Assembly (NCBI GenBank): GCA_040437565.1
Contig: JBDOQK010000033.1
Location: 124,001-188,000 of the forward strand
DNA length: 64,000 nt
DNA from: Albugo candida
Lineage: Eukaryota > Oomycota > Peronosporomycetes > Albuginales
Direction of reading: 5' to 3'
Under the pieces are notes generated by a model, which was given only the letters and a program-made list of their open reading frames with translations, ran no database searches and was not told the DNA's origin. Positions 52,907 through 63,241 of the stretch are shown here, in pieces; the first letter of the stretch is position 1; each line of letters begins with the position of its first letter. The translations under genes and the position numbers were made by a program.

Positions 52907-53690
52907 ATCGATCGATTGTATATGTTGAATAATGATAATTTCCCGTCTTAATCGTGTATTGGTCAAAATAGTACAAGCGCAGCATTGAAGACATAAAATA
53001 TGCCCAATCCCAACGACTTGTCGTAGATTGATTCGAATTAGCTAGTTCCAATGCCAGTTATTGGTGCTATTGGTAATATATCGGAAATGCATTGTGGTAA
53101 GTATGATGGACGATCAAATGTTTTAACCACACGAAGCGTAACAGCGATAATGAACGCGTTCTTTATCGACTCATGCGAGACTGATAACATCACGCGGGTG
53201 TTTGTATCTATGCGATAAGGTTCACACTTGTCAGTCGGATATATTCGAGTCCGTCTGGATTTTGAATTTATATAACCGAGCAGCCCGATCTGTATCATCT
53301 GTGGCCGCATCAGTTTTCTACTTTATAGATCCAGTGGGTAAAGCATATTTGTCACGACAACCTTAAAGTTCTGGAAAAAATGTCCTTCATATCAGAGCAT
53401 ACATATTGCAGTTAGCAAAATGTTGCCGGTAAAAGAGAACGAGCTTGCATGAGTACGAGTCAATTCAAGAAGTAGCACAAAGCTTCCACGCCTGACTGAG
53501 GAATGGTTTAGTGCGTATGCACAGTCTTCTTTTCTTACTACTAAATCAGTCAATGTAGAGAAATGATAAAAGAAAGAGATTGATTGCTTGCTCTACTCGG
53601 TCAATATACAAGCTTGTAAATGTTGAATGGTTTGCGCCCTCCAAACCAATGTGTCATTATTTCGAATAGAGTCCCAGTCTTGTGGTGTCC
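52907..53690. other. Intergenic region, left contig copy
   Basis: Same sequence as 54738-55521. A 90-codon minus-strand frame at 53038-53310 has no recognisable feature. No gene is called. The TRAPPC5 gene begins just beyond the right copy. Confidence 0.5.
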
Positions 53691-54406
53691 NNNNNNNNNN
53701 NNNNNNNNNNNNNNNNNNNNNNNNNNNNNNNNNNNNNNNNNNNNNNNNNNNNNNNNNNNNNNNNNNNNNNNNNNNNNNNNNNNNNNNNNNGAATCTGTAT
53801 GAGCATTTTATCAGGCGTTGTGAGCGGCCAGTTATTTTTTTTGGCGGCTTTGATGCGACTGCTTCACGATGAAAGCGGATATCATATTTGGCATTTTCCA
53901 GTCACTTACGTTTGCCTCATTGGCTCAATTGTCGGAGCCTTAACTGGTCTATATCTGCTTAATGTAGCCTTGCAGGTGGATGATGCAGTGATGGTTATAT
54001 ACCTCTACGAAGCTAGCTACATTCTCGCTGGAGCCATCTCGGGTTTATGTTTTTTTCAAGATATGAAGCATATGCCAACATGGCACTACATCGTCTACTC
54101 ATTTAGTTTATGTCTCATCATGTGCGGTATTTATGTCGTCGCACAACGCAAAGATCAAGACCAGGAAGACGGAAGCTTTCTACTCCCGCTTCTCGTCGCA
54201 CCTGCCGCGGTACAAGCTCATCCATCTTCTCGAGTTCTTTTTCGGAGAACTTCATCGTACCATATTAACCGTCATTCAGCTTCTCCGCGTCATCAGCTTT
54301 GTCGTAAAAACTATAAGGCTGATACTTTGCGTCGAAAGTCATTTCCATACGCAACGGTGCAACTTTAACGTGTTCGTAACATTGAACACTTAACAAATAA
54401 CATTTA

Positions 54407-54737
54407 TCAGTCATCATAACTAGCAACTTGATCGTATTGGTAGCCTTTCCAACCGCGAAAGCTGCCATAAAGCTGGAAAGTGGCATATGAGCCAGGAATA
54501 AAAGCTACAGAGAGCATCAGCTCACAATGACAGAGAGCATCAGCTCACAATGAATCGTTATTTGAAATAAAGCGTACCAATCAATCCAAGCATAAAAATT
54601 GACAAACCGCGCCGCTCTTCGTCTAATCCGATGACTGTGCTTACATAGATTAGCACAGAGCCGACGGTGAACAAAGCAGCTGCGGCCAGGCCAGTCCGGA
54701 TAGGAAATTTACGTCTCCGATTGTAGTAGCTGGACAT
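54407..54737 (-). CDS. TMEM230-like gene, second image from contig overlap
   Basis: Identical in structure to 52576-52906, shifted by 1831 bases. It is part of the duplicated contig end and should be counted as the same locus. This copy is the one physically continuous with TRAPPC5. Confidence 0.8.
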
Positions 54738-55559
54738 ATCGATCGATTGTATATGTTGAATAATGATAATTTCCCGTCTTAATCGTGTATTGGTCAAAAT
54801 AGTACAAGCGCAGCATTGAAGACATAAAATATGCCCAATCCCAACGACTTGTCGTAGATTGATTCGAATTAGCTAGTTCCAATGCCAGTTATTGGTGCTA
54901 TTGGTAATATATCGGAAATGCATTGTGGTAAGTATGATGGACGATCAAATGTTTTAACCACACGAAGCGTAACAGCGATAATGAACGCGTTCTTTATCGA
55001 CTCATGCGAGACTGATAACATCACGCGGGTGTTTGTATCTATGCGATAAGGTTCACACTTGTCAGTCGGATATATTCGAGTCCGTCTGGATTTTGAATTT
55101 ATATAACCGAGCAGCCCGATCTGTATCATCTGTGGCCGCATCAGTTTTCTACTTTATAGATCCAGTGGGTAAAGCATATTTGTCACGACAACCTTAAAGT
55201 TCTGGAAAAAATGTCCTTCATATCAGAGCATACATATTGCAGTTAGCAAAATGTTGCCGGTAAAAGAGAACGAGCTTGCATGAGTACGAGTCAATTCAAG
55301 AAGTAGCACAAAGCTTCCACGCCTGACTGAGGAATGGTTTAGTGCGTATGCACAGTCTTCTTTTCTTACTACTAAATCAGTCAATGTAGAGAAATGATAA
55401 AAGAAAGAGATTGATTGCTTGCTCTACTCGGTCAATATACAAGCTTGTAAATGTTGAATGGTTTGCGCCCTCCAAACCAATGTGTCATTATTTCGAATAG
55501 AGTCCCAGTCTTGTGGTGTCCATCTAATCTAGGACTTGATTACTTCCACATCGTACCTG
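54738..55559. other. Intergenic region upstream of TRAPPC5, right contig copy
   Basis: Contains the promoter region of TRAPPC5 and nothing else recognised. Up to 55521 it duplicates 52907-53690. Confidence 0.5.
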
Positions 55560-56264
55560 ATGGAAGGTCGAGGCTCTGCATCGATCCACTTATCGACAAA
55601 AGCGCATATTTTAGACCGACCAATTCCAAAAGGAAAGCACGAAGTCAATCTAAGCGCATTTTCCTTTTTGTTCTCTGAGATGGTGCAGTACTTTCAAAAA
55701 AGAGTGCAAAATATATCGGATCTCGAGAAACGGTTGGTGAAGTGCTTTGTTTTCACCCTCTTCTTCTATAAAACATCCTTGATTAAGCCTAGAAGACGCG
55801 GGTTATAATTTTGGAGTTCGTTTCGTTGAATTGATAATTTATCGTGAGCGAGCTGGGCGACGTGAAACGCGATTTTTGGGCATGCTCCAGGTAAAGTTTT
55901 TACATTCGAACCACATCCGTTTACGCACACTCGTACCTTGTAGTTTCTAGTGTCGACGTGCTGGAAGGCTTTATTCGGCAAAGCTGCCGACGCATTAGAA
56001 AGAAGTACGACGAATGAGAACGAATACATGATTCATGAACTCGATCCTATCACAAACAAATTCATATCCATCCCATCTGATCTTGGACAATTAGATTGTG
56101 CAGCTTATGTTGCTGGTATTGTTCGTGGCATTCTAACCAGTAGCGGTTTTGCATCGAATGTCACCGCCCACACTGTGGAGGCTGATAACACGTACGGTCG
56201 GAGAACAGTATTTCTAGTCAAATTTGAGAGTTTTGTGATAAAACGTGAACGGTTGTTAACATGA
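55560..56264 (+). CDS. TRAPPC5: TRAPP complex subunit TRAPPC5 (Trs31)
   Basis: Three exons (55560-55732, 55788-55890, 55944-56264) with introns of 55 and 53 nt give 198 residues, the usual size. TRAPPC5 is a core subunit of the TRAPP tethers that activate Rab1/Ypt1 in ER-Golgi traffic. Sequence hallmarks: ILDRPIPKGKHEVNLSAFSFLFSEMVQYF, LEKRLEDAGYNFGVRF (restored by splicing), YRERAGRRETRFLGMLQ, CWKALFGKAADALE, NKFISIPSDLGQLDCAAYVAG and FASNVTAH. Both splice junctions were fixed by phase and by the family sequence. Confident. Confidence 0.93.
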
Positions 56265-56834
56265 ATTCACGTATTTGAAGCTCTATAAGAGTCACTTTGC
56301 ACATGCCTATAGTTCAATGAATAAATTGGTGCAACATGCCGCATGCATACAATTTCCAAGTCTCTTTCTCTCATATTCAGCGAGCGCAGCGCAATCAGCA
56401 TCAGGCAAGGATCGAGTGCTGATAGCTAGAAAATCGCAAGTAACCGAACTACTTTATGCGTGGTGCTCGAATGCACCAAGTGGCTCGCTTATAATGCCAA
56501 TATACCGTATCGGCACATACTTTGTGTTGCGAGAGCTAATAGTCGCATAAGCCTACCTATCTCTATAGCGAAACTGGACCGTCATGCAGAACGAAAAGGT
56601 TAAGTGGACCACCAAGTACGGTAGCGATGTGCCCGCATTCATCTCAACTAAGATGGTGTACCATCAATCTTCTTCCGCGATAATAAGCGCCTGTACTGAT
56701 TGTTTAATTAGTTAGTATGATGACTGCACGGAGCATTTGACTTGCATAAAATACCATCAGACAACGGGCAGTTATGATGCGTGTTACTAACCTTAGTTTC
56801 ATGTTACATCGTTGCCATTCATTTTTAGGCAAAC
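56265..56834. other. Intergenic region
   Basis: About 0.6 kb between TRAPPC5 and eIF3i, both on the plus strand. A 91-codon frame at 56275-56550 is considered chance. It holds the eIF3i promoter. Confidence 0.5.
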
Positions 56835-57892
56835 ATGCGACCAATTCTGCTTAAAGGACACTCACGATCCATCACCATGGTCAAATATAATCGTGAAGGG
56901 GATCTCCTTGTATCCTGTGCGAAAGATAATTCCCCAAACTTATGGTACAGCCAAACCGGTGAGCGAATTGGGACTTATGAGGGACATACTGGTTCTTTAT
57001 GGGCATGTGATATCTCATACCATTCTACCTATCTATTGACTGCTTCCGCTGATTCTACCGTAAAACTATGGGATCTGCCAACTGGGAAATGTTTGTTTAC
57101 TTTTAAGCACACTGGTCCGGTCCGAAGTGTTCAATTCAGCTTGGGGGATAGATATTTCGTCTCTGTTTGTGACAAGTTTGTGGATCATCCAGCAACTATC
57201 TCTGTATACGCGTTACCAAATGATGTGAATCAGTGTAAGTGTGCAAATTACATAAATATATGTATATGTACACTAAGCTGAATGTACTCATTGTAGTGGT
57301 TGATCAGCCGATTTTGAAGATTACCAACCATGGATTCAATGGACGTATCACCGGAGCGTACTGGATGCCACTTAACACATCAATCCTAGCTTCAGGTGGA
57401 GACGGAGGGCTCAAGTTATTTGACCCAAAATCAGGTAAAGTCCTTAAAGAATGCAAAATTCATTCTGGAGATATCACAAATATCAGCTTCAACAAATTGA
57501 AAACACTTGCCATCACGTCTTCGAAAGACAACACCGCGAAATTAGTTGATGTGGAAACGCTCGATGTGCTGAAAACTTATGAAACAGATCGACCGGTAAA
57601 TTCCGCCGCAATATCACCGATTCGGGAGCATGTTGTATTAGGTGGTGGTCAAGAAGCAATGTCTGTTACAACAACTTCAGGTCAAGTTGGGAAATTTGAA
57701 GCCCGTTTTTTTCACATGGTGTTCCAAGAAGAATTTGCACGAGTCAAAGGTCATTTTGGTCCAATCAACACGATAGCATTCCACCCAGACGGCAAAAGCT
57801 ACGTAAGCGGTGCAGAAGATGGTTATGTACGTTTACATCATTTCGACGAAGATTATTTTACTACCAATTGGGTCGGCCCAAAGAAAGGATAG
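56835..57892 (+). CDS. EIF3I: Translation initiation factor eIF3 subunit i (WD40)
   Basis: Exons 56835-57234 and 57297-57892 with a 62-nt intron give 331 residues. It is a seven-bladed WD40 propeller within eIF3, binding subunit b in the cytoplasm. The start MRPILLKGHSRSITMVKYNREGD matches the conserved eIF3i N-terminus. Repeats are visible as LWACDISYHSTYLLTASADSTVKLWD, NISFNKLKTLAITSSKDNTAKLVD and TIAFHPDGKSYVSGAEDGYVRLH. The insertion with GGGQEAMSVTTTSGQVGKFEARF is also diagnostic of eIF3i. The splice restores VNQLVDQPILKI. Confident. Confidence 0.95.
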
Positions 57893-58031
57893 CTTGAATA
57901 AATTCTTATCAATCTGTGCGGTTATGTGTTTCAATTTATATTTACCACATTGTTTCGATGTCTTATTTTCCCACCATCGTCTTCTGCAAATGATTATGTA
58001 AAGTCATGATATTGTACATCTCGAAAACTCG

Positions 58032-59054
58032 ATGTCTCATTTTCAATATTCATCTGTAATGGAAGACACCGTGCGATATTTGGCAGACCTCAAGAAAAAA
58101 TATGTTCATCAGGTGGAGCACATAATGTACGTAATTACTCGATTTTTACAAATCGTAATCTAAGTCTGTAATTATAGTGACGACTGGGATTTTCAGTCTT
58201 TGCCACCAGACTCACGTCGACCGTTTCTTGAGGAGGAGATCATTAGCGAGATTGTTGATGATATAGCGCCAGACGTGAATGCAATCCAATTTATCCACGC
58301 ACTACCCACTCGGTGGTGTGGACTCTCTTTGACACAAGAGTTGGCTGATTTGGATTGCGATACTGACCCGAAATCGTATCAAAGTTATGAACAACATTTA
58401 GTGTATCTGTGCACACGAGCTAACGGTATCACGGGGATTCCGGAACCGGAGTTCCTTGACCGATTTGTACAGAGAAGCTACGTTTTGGATGTGTTTGGGA
58501 CAATTAGCGCACTTATCGCACGGCTTGAAGAGACAAAGTGGCAAGTACGATGTAAAGCGCTTGTTTTGTTGAAGGCGCTATTACTGCAGAATACTGGATT
58601 TGGAGGACATGTTGCACTAGAGGCGGCAACTGCGTATTTCCGGGTCATGCGACAACATCCGGAGCTCTTGGGGCGGTTGCATAGACTTTCCATTGAGGAT
58701 CGAAATGCTCGTGTCAGAGATGAAGCGTGTAAATTGCGATCAATAATCTTATCAGGTGAAGAAAACGCACTTTGTAGGGGAAATACTGTGTCCCCGGAAC
58801 GTATCATACAGAAGAACCGGCCACCGATCCTTTTGGAAATGGAAGAGCCCACAATTCCACATAAAGTAACGCTATCACCACGAGTAGCCATGATGGCATT
58901 GGCTTCTTGGAAGCGCAAGAAGCAGTACAGCGGAGATAAAGTGGAGCTGGGGTCAAAATTTGACGACGTGAACGACTGTTTTCAAGCAGACTTGTCACCT
59001 GCTGGATTGAGAAAACCTGAACTTCCATTCATCAGCTCGATATTTCGAGTGTAA
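58032..59054 (+). CDS. Helical (ENTH/VHS- or ARM-like) protein, unknown function
   Basis: Exons 58032-58126 and 58178-59054 with a 51-nt intron give 323 residues. After a short helical N-terminus (VRYLADLKKKYVHQVEHII), the sequence is a series of amphipathic helices, including FGTISALIARLEETKWQVRCKALVLLKALL and EDRNARVRDEACKLRSI, that resemble HEAT/ARM or ENTH-superfamily repeats. The last 90 residues are polar. No catalytic motif, signal peptide or membrane segment was found. It follows eIF3i on the same strand and is convergent with the BMT5-like gene. The fold is inferred and the function is not. Confidence 0.65.
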
Positions 59055-59174
59055 TTTTAAATAAAATTGAGTTGATAGTCCTCGCTGGTCCTGATGATCC
59101 TGAGTTATCATGATGCTACGCATTTAGTGTGTTCCTACACATCCGAATGCAATTCGATACGAAATGTACACCTT

Positions 59175-60365
59175 TCATTTACTGCGAATGCTTTTTGCAC
59201 GGCAATGGTTTTCATGTTGTCGTAGCGCTCGTACTTGTTTGAATTCTGCATGACACAAGTCACAAACTTGAACTTGGCCTTCCGTTGGAATTAACTCTTT
59301 TAAATGCCGATCCAATTGTTCCCTAGAAGGAAAGTCTTCGCGGCAAATGGAACACTTCCAATCTTTCGCAGCACCCTTTTGTTGACTCTGAATGGATGAA
59401 TGCTTCTCTTCGTACATCCAATCCGGTAATACCAGTGGGTTTTTACCATGTTTCGCGACATTGTGCTCGTTGAGTGCGTCTTGACATTTAAAAGTTCGGC
59501 TGCACAAAATGCACTCAACACGGTGCGAATCGCTTTGTGATACTCCGAGCACATGGACCATGTGAAAATGCGTTTCGTTTCCTTGTGCAGTCCGAAATGA
59601 TTTACCGCAATCTTTACACTGAAATTTCGGGAGATGGGTCACTTTCTCTTTTTCTTCATCTTTGTTATACTTCGCGATGAATTCCTCGATCGAGCACGAG
59701 GTTTCGTCCGAGTGTGCTGCAGTCCAGATGCATAAAATACTTGGCTGCTGTATCTGCTGGCCAAACATCAAAACGTTCTCAAACGATTTTCCATTCTGAT
59801 GCCGTTTGCGATCGTACTGAACTCTATAGTAGTCGCTAAAGAGCCCGCAGTATTGGAGATAAAATCCAGCCCATTTGGCGCGTTCTTGCACTTTCCATTG
59901 CTCCAATTGATTCAATGTGAGTGTCACATGTATCTCTCCGCATTCAGGGCGTAAGATCTCTCTGCAAGAATCGAAGAAATGTGATAAAAGCCTTAGATGT
60001 TGCTTCCGGTTCTCGTGTCCAAGATGAGGATGATGAAAGATAATTATATCCAGTGGAAATAGTGACCCCGTTTTAGTGACCTCATCACAGTAACAGCCGT
60101 CGGAAGATATGGCATCCTGAATGGATTCTTTCAGGCTGATCGCATTCACGCGATGTAGGACAATTGCACCAAGTTGCTTCAATTTTGCGCAAATTGATGA
60201 GACCTCAGGATACTTTGTCACAAGCTCGTGGAAGCTGTCATAAGAAGACGCAATAAGGCGAAAAGAGTCGTGTTGAAGCTTTAAGTATTTAAAGTACGCT
60301 AATGAGAAGGAAAAGTTTCCATCTCCGACGGTTACGATGCGTAATGGCTGGTCGCTGTGTGGCAT
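59175..60365 (-). CDS. BMT5-like rRNA methyltransferase fused to C2H2 zinc fingers
   Basis: Single exon, 396 residues. The N-terminal 200 residues match the BMT5-like Rossmann domain (DUF2431): VGDGNFSFSLAYFKYL for SAM binding, LIASSYDSFHELV, DIIIFHHPHLGHENRKQH, and REILRPECGEIHVTL. In yeast this domain makes m3U in 25S rRNA. The C-terminal half holds four Cys2His2 zinc fingers: CKDCGKSF..H..H, CILCSRTF..H..H, CSICREDF..H and CDLCHAEF..H..H; the third has only one clear His. The fingers presumably bind RNA or assist nucleolar targeting. The start is 38 bp from the start codon of the divergent USO1 gene. Confidence 0.85.
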   Translation of the reverse strand: MPHSDQPLRIVTVGDGNFSFSLAYFKYLKLQHDSFRLIASSYDSFHELVTKYPEVSSICAKLKQLGAIVLHRVNAISLKESIQDAISSDGCYCDEVTKTGSLFPLDIIIFHHPHLGHENRKQHLRLLSHFFDSCREILRPECGEIHVTLTLNQLEQWKVQERAKWAGFYLQYCGLFSDYYRVQYDRKRHQNGKSFENVLMFGQQIQQPSILCIWTAAHSDETSCSIEEFIAKYNKDEEKEKVTHLPKFQCKDCGKSFRTAQGNETHFHMVHVLGVSQSDSHRVECILCSRTFKCQDALNEHNVAKHGKNPLVLPDWMYEEKHSSIQSQQKGAAKDWKCSICREDFPSREQLDRHLKELIPTEGQVQVCDLCHAEFKQVRALRQHENHCRAKSIRSK

Positions 60366-60403
60366 GATGAGGTTGTACGAAGGTGAATAGGTTACATTCT
60401 CGG
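60366..60403. promoter_or_regulatory. 38-bp divergent start region, BMT5-like / USO1
   Basis: Only 38 bp lie between the two divergent ATG codons (60365 minus, 60404 plus). Transcription signals for each gene must overlap the other's 5' UTR or coding start. Confidence 0.4.
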
Positions 60404-63241
60404 ATGCAGGCAGTTATCTCTCGTGTGCACAAAATCGTGGCGTCACCGGAGAATGCTGCTCCCGAGCAGGACGCGGCGACATTTAGTCCATTTGACGAAG
60501 ACGGACAGCTCCAATTGCTTGTTCATGAGGACAATGACGTAGCACTACCTGCTACACAGAATGTTGCTCCAGCAGAATCGAATGAAGTACAACGAACGCT
60601 CGCACCCGAGTACGAGCGCATAGTAGATCAATTACAGTTTGCCACCCTATTAAACGAACGTAAATCCGCAGTCACGTTGCTGCAGGATCATCTTAATCAG
60701 GATCAGAATCAGCAAAATCAAGTCAACTTGCTACAGCTAGGACAACGTATCCTGCCTATCCTACTTTACGCTCTCACGTCCGATCCTAGAGATGCGGATT
60801 TAATGGAAACAATTCTGGAAGTTGTACCTCAACTTATCCAGCTTGAACCCAATTTAGTGTGCATACTACTGCAACCACTCATCCGTCCTCCTGAGTCTTC
60901 TGCGACCTCTTTCTCGGATCGCTTGATCGCAGCGGCCGCTGCGGCCGCAGGTGATAGCACAACATCTCAAGCATCTTCCTGGGCATCTTCTCATCTGTCC
61001 AGTCCATCTGGAATCGCATTACTTCTTGAACTGTTGAAAGATTCGTCCTCATGGATTCGAGGACCCGCCCTCAACATCCTCAAAATCGTTCAGGAACGCC
61101 AGCCTGAAGCTTTCCTCACTGCCCTTTTGGATTGCCAAGAAGGCCTTCGAAAGCTCTTGGATATGACACAAGAAACTCGTGAAGATATCCGCTACCTCGT
61201 GCTACAATTACTCGTCAAAGTGACCGATGGTGCAAGTTTTGTTCAGCAATTTATCGCATTTGAGGATGGCTTTCATCGGTTTTTCTCAATCATCACAACT
61301 GAGCTTGGAATTCTCGATGATGACGAGGATGATTATCGCATTGTGATCTCTCCCGTCGTTTCAGATTGCTTGGAAATCATTCGGAATGTCATCCGAGAAA
61401 ATGGGCTCACTCAAAAGCTCTTGCTTCAGACTCAGTACCTCGAAACTGTATTGCCCGAGCTGCTTTGTCCACCCAGTATTGGCGCTATGGATACTAGTCC
61501 TCGTGTCAAAAAAGAGTATGCACAACAGAAACGAGCTCAATTACTCGCTCTACAAATTCTCCGGTTTCTTGTATCTGATTTGTATGAGGGAATCCCGGTC
61601 TCAAAATTGGATGAAATTCAAATCAGAGAACGCGAGAAGAAACATCACGTACGAGCAACTGTCCAGCAGGAAATTGCTGAATCGTCTCGGCTCATGGCTG
61701 CCATCAGTGAGGTCGCTGTCGATAATGGATGGTTCGAGGAAGAACGCATGGGAATGGAATGTCAGCTTCAAGCTTTGGATTTATTGGTTCAAATTACTGA
61801 TAATAATGACCAATTACAGCTTGGAATTGTTCATCTGTATACATTGCGATCGAGAGAGAGTGTTGTTGCCGGACTTTTACGATTAGAGCTTCAGGAAGAA
61901 GAGGATGGGGTCTCAGCAGCCGCTACTGGTTTTCTGGAAACACTTTTCCGCGAGAATGTGAATGTCCGATTGGGTGTTTTGCAGCATATCCACACGATCC
62001 CGCCGTCCGTGGAGCCGACACAGGATTGTGATAAGATACAAGCACCAGGTCGACTACTGCTTGACGCCATGGTGGCGTCTTTTGGCCACAATACGGAAGT
62101 TGACTCAATTGGAAAAAGTGATATTGTCGCATGGAAAGCAATCCATCGTTTCGTTGCATTGATCCAGGATAATTACGACTGCAAGCGGTTGGCTTTACGC
62201 GTCACAGTCGAGGACTCTGCTTTGGCCAATCTCTTTTTCACACAGTGTTTACGATTTATATCCGTTGAAAGCACTCATTCGGATTTTCGATTGCAATTTG
62301 CCGTTCTCAAATTATTAATTCTGTGGAGTATCGAGTGCCCCGACGCCGTTCACGAGATTCTTTGTTCAGCGGCAAATCTTTCCATTTTGGTCAATAACGT
62401 TATTGGCGACTGGAAGCTCCCTCAGCAGCTTTCTGTGCAGCTTCAGAGCCTGTCGGCGTGTTTGCTGGGATGCTGCTTGGAGTACACCAATGGAGCTGAT
62501 ATGTCGAGGAAAGAGCTGTTGACACTGCTGACGCGTCGGATTGGTTTGAATGCTTTCAGTGATTGTCTGGCTCGCATTAGGAGCTCTCTCTATGCGTCCA
62601 AATTCGCTGGGCCGGGCTCTAGTGGATGGGATGCGCTTGATCGGTGGGAGGCATCCGGTCGGGAAGGTGTGTTGCTCGAAAGTGCGCTGATGGACAAAGC
62701 ATTTGCAAGTCGAATCGGAGGGCTTTTGGACTGTGTGGTTCCACGAATGTTGCGCGTATTTTTGGATCCTGGTGAAGATAAATTGTCCAATGAGAATCAT
62801 GTGATCCAGCCGTACCGAGAGCTCATTCGTATGCAAGATAAGGAAATTGGACAGTTGAAAGGAAAGATTCTTGAGATGGAACGAATATGTGGGCACAGAA
62901 GTGATGAAGATGTGAAAGATGGTGGTGAAGGGTCTACACGCACGATGCAGACGCAAGGGATGATAATCGAAGATTTGAGAAGCGCGCTATTGTCACAAGC
63001 GACATTCATGCAACCGCGTACGGACGTCGCCCATCCCGTTGGACTAAAGTTGCCTTGCAAATGTAGTAGGGAGGATGACCTCGCAGTGATGGTGGCGAGT
63101 TTAGCAATACAATGTAAAGCGTTTGCAGAGTATTTGAAGAGAACGAAGGGCGCTGAAGCTGTACAGAACGTATTGGAGGTGTCAAGAAAACGTGGCGCGG
63201 ATGTAAACACATTTCATATTTTGGACGAAGCGTACACGTAG
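60404..63241 (+). CDS. USO1: Vesicle tethering factor p115/USO1
   Basis: Single exon, 945 residues from the ATG at 60404 (the frame opens at a GTG 21 bases earlier). p115/Uso1 is a Rab1 effector that tethers ER-derived vesicles to the Golgi. After a polar 75-residue leader the armadillo head domain is visible: VDQLQFATLLNERKSAVTLLQ, LLELLKDSSSWIRGPALNILKI, REDIRYLVLQLLVKVTDGAS, and long ARM-type helices to about residue 800. A poly-Ala run (AAAAAAA) lies near residue 183. A short coiled-coil-prone segment (ELIRMQDKEIGQLKGKILEME) follows, much shorter than the rod of animal or yeast homologues. The last 27 codons and the stop overlap the 3' end of the minus-strand membrin gene. Confidence 0.88.
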   Translation: MQAVISRVHKIVASPENAAPEQDAATFSPFDEDGQLQLLVHEDNDVALPATQNVAPAESNEVQRTLAPEYERIVDQLQFATLLNERKSAVTLLQDHLNQDQNQQNQVNLLQLGQRILPILLYALTSDPRDADLMETILEVVPQLIQLEPNLVCILLQPLIRPPESSATSFSDRLIAAAAAAAGDSTTSQASSWASSHLSSPSGIALLLELLKDSSSWIRGPALNILKIVQERQPEAFLTALLDCQEGLRKLLDMTQETREDIRYLVLQLLVKVTDGASFVQQFIAFEDGFHRFFSIITTELGILDDDEDDYRIVISPVVSDCLEIIRNVIRENGLTQKLLLQTQYLETVLPELLCPPSIGAMDTSPRVKKEYAQQKRAQLLALQILRFLVSDLYEGIPVSKLDEIQIREREKKHHVRATVQQEIAESSRLMAAISEVAVDNGWFEEERMGMECQLQALDLLVQITDNNDQLQLGIVHLYTLRSRESVVAGLLRLELQEEEDGVSAAATGFLETLFRENVNVRLGVLQHIHTIPPSVEPTQDCDKIQAPGRLLLDAMVASFGHNTEVDSIGKSDIVAWKAIHRFVALIQDNYDCKRLALRVTVEDSALANLFFTQCLRFISVESTHSDFRLQFAVLKLLILWSIECPDAVHEILCSAANLSILVNNVIGDWKLPQQLSVQLQSLSACLLGCCLEYTNGADMSRKELLTLLTRRIGLNAFSDCLARIRSSLYASKFAGPGSSGWDALDRWEASGREGVLLESALMDKAFASRIGGLLDCVVPRMLRVFLDPGEDKLSNENHVIQPYRELIRMQDKEIGQLKGKILEMERICGHRSDEDVKDGGEGSTRTMQTQGMIIEDLRSALLSQATFMQPRTDVAHPVGLKLPCKCSREDDLAVMVASLAIQCKAFAEYLKRTKGAEAVQNVLEVSRKRGADVNTFHILDEAYT

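Larger units (their letters stand above)
51960..55521. repeat. 1.7-kb contig-end overlap duplicated around gap 53691-53790
   Basis: Bases 51960-53690 recur as 53791-55521 (1731 bp, offset 1831) flanking 100 N. At least one base differs (GCAACTGC near 52024 versus GCGACTGC near 53855), changing Gln to Arg in the NIPA-like protein. The block carries the 3' half of the NIPA-like gene and the whole TMEM230-like gene. The right copy does not represent a second locus. Confidence 0.9.

Noticed and set aside
53038-53310. 90-codon minus-strand ORF
   Set aside because: No recognised motif, no splice partner, and it simply recurs in the contig-overlap copy.
53682-54368. A second NIPA-like transporter gene
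   Set aside because: It is the right-hand image of the 1731-bp contig overlap around gap 53691-53790, identical apart from at least one base.
56275-56550. 91-codon ORF between TRAPPC5 and eIF3i
   Set aside because: No homology pattern and no clear coding character; probably chance.
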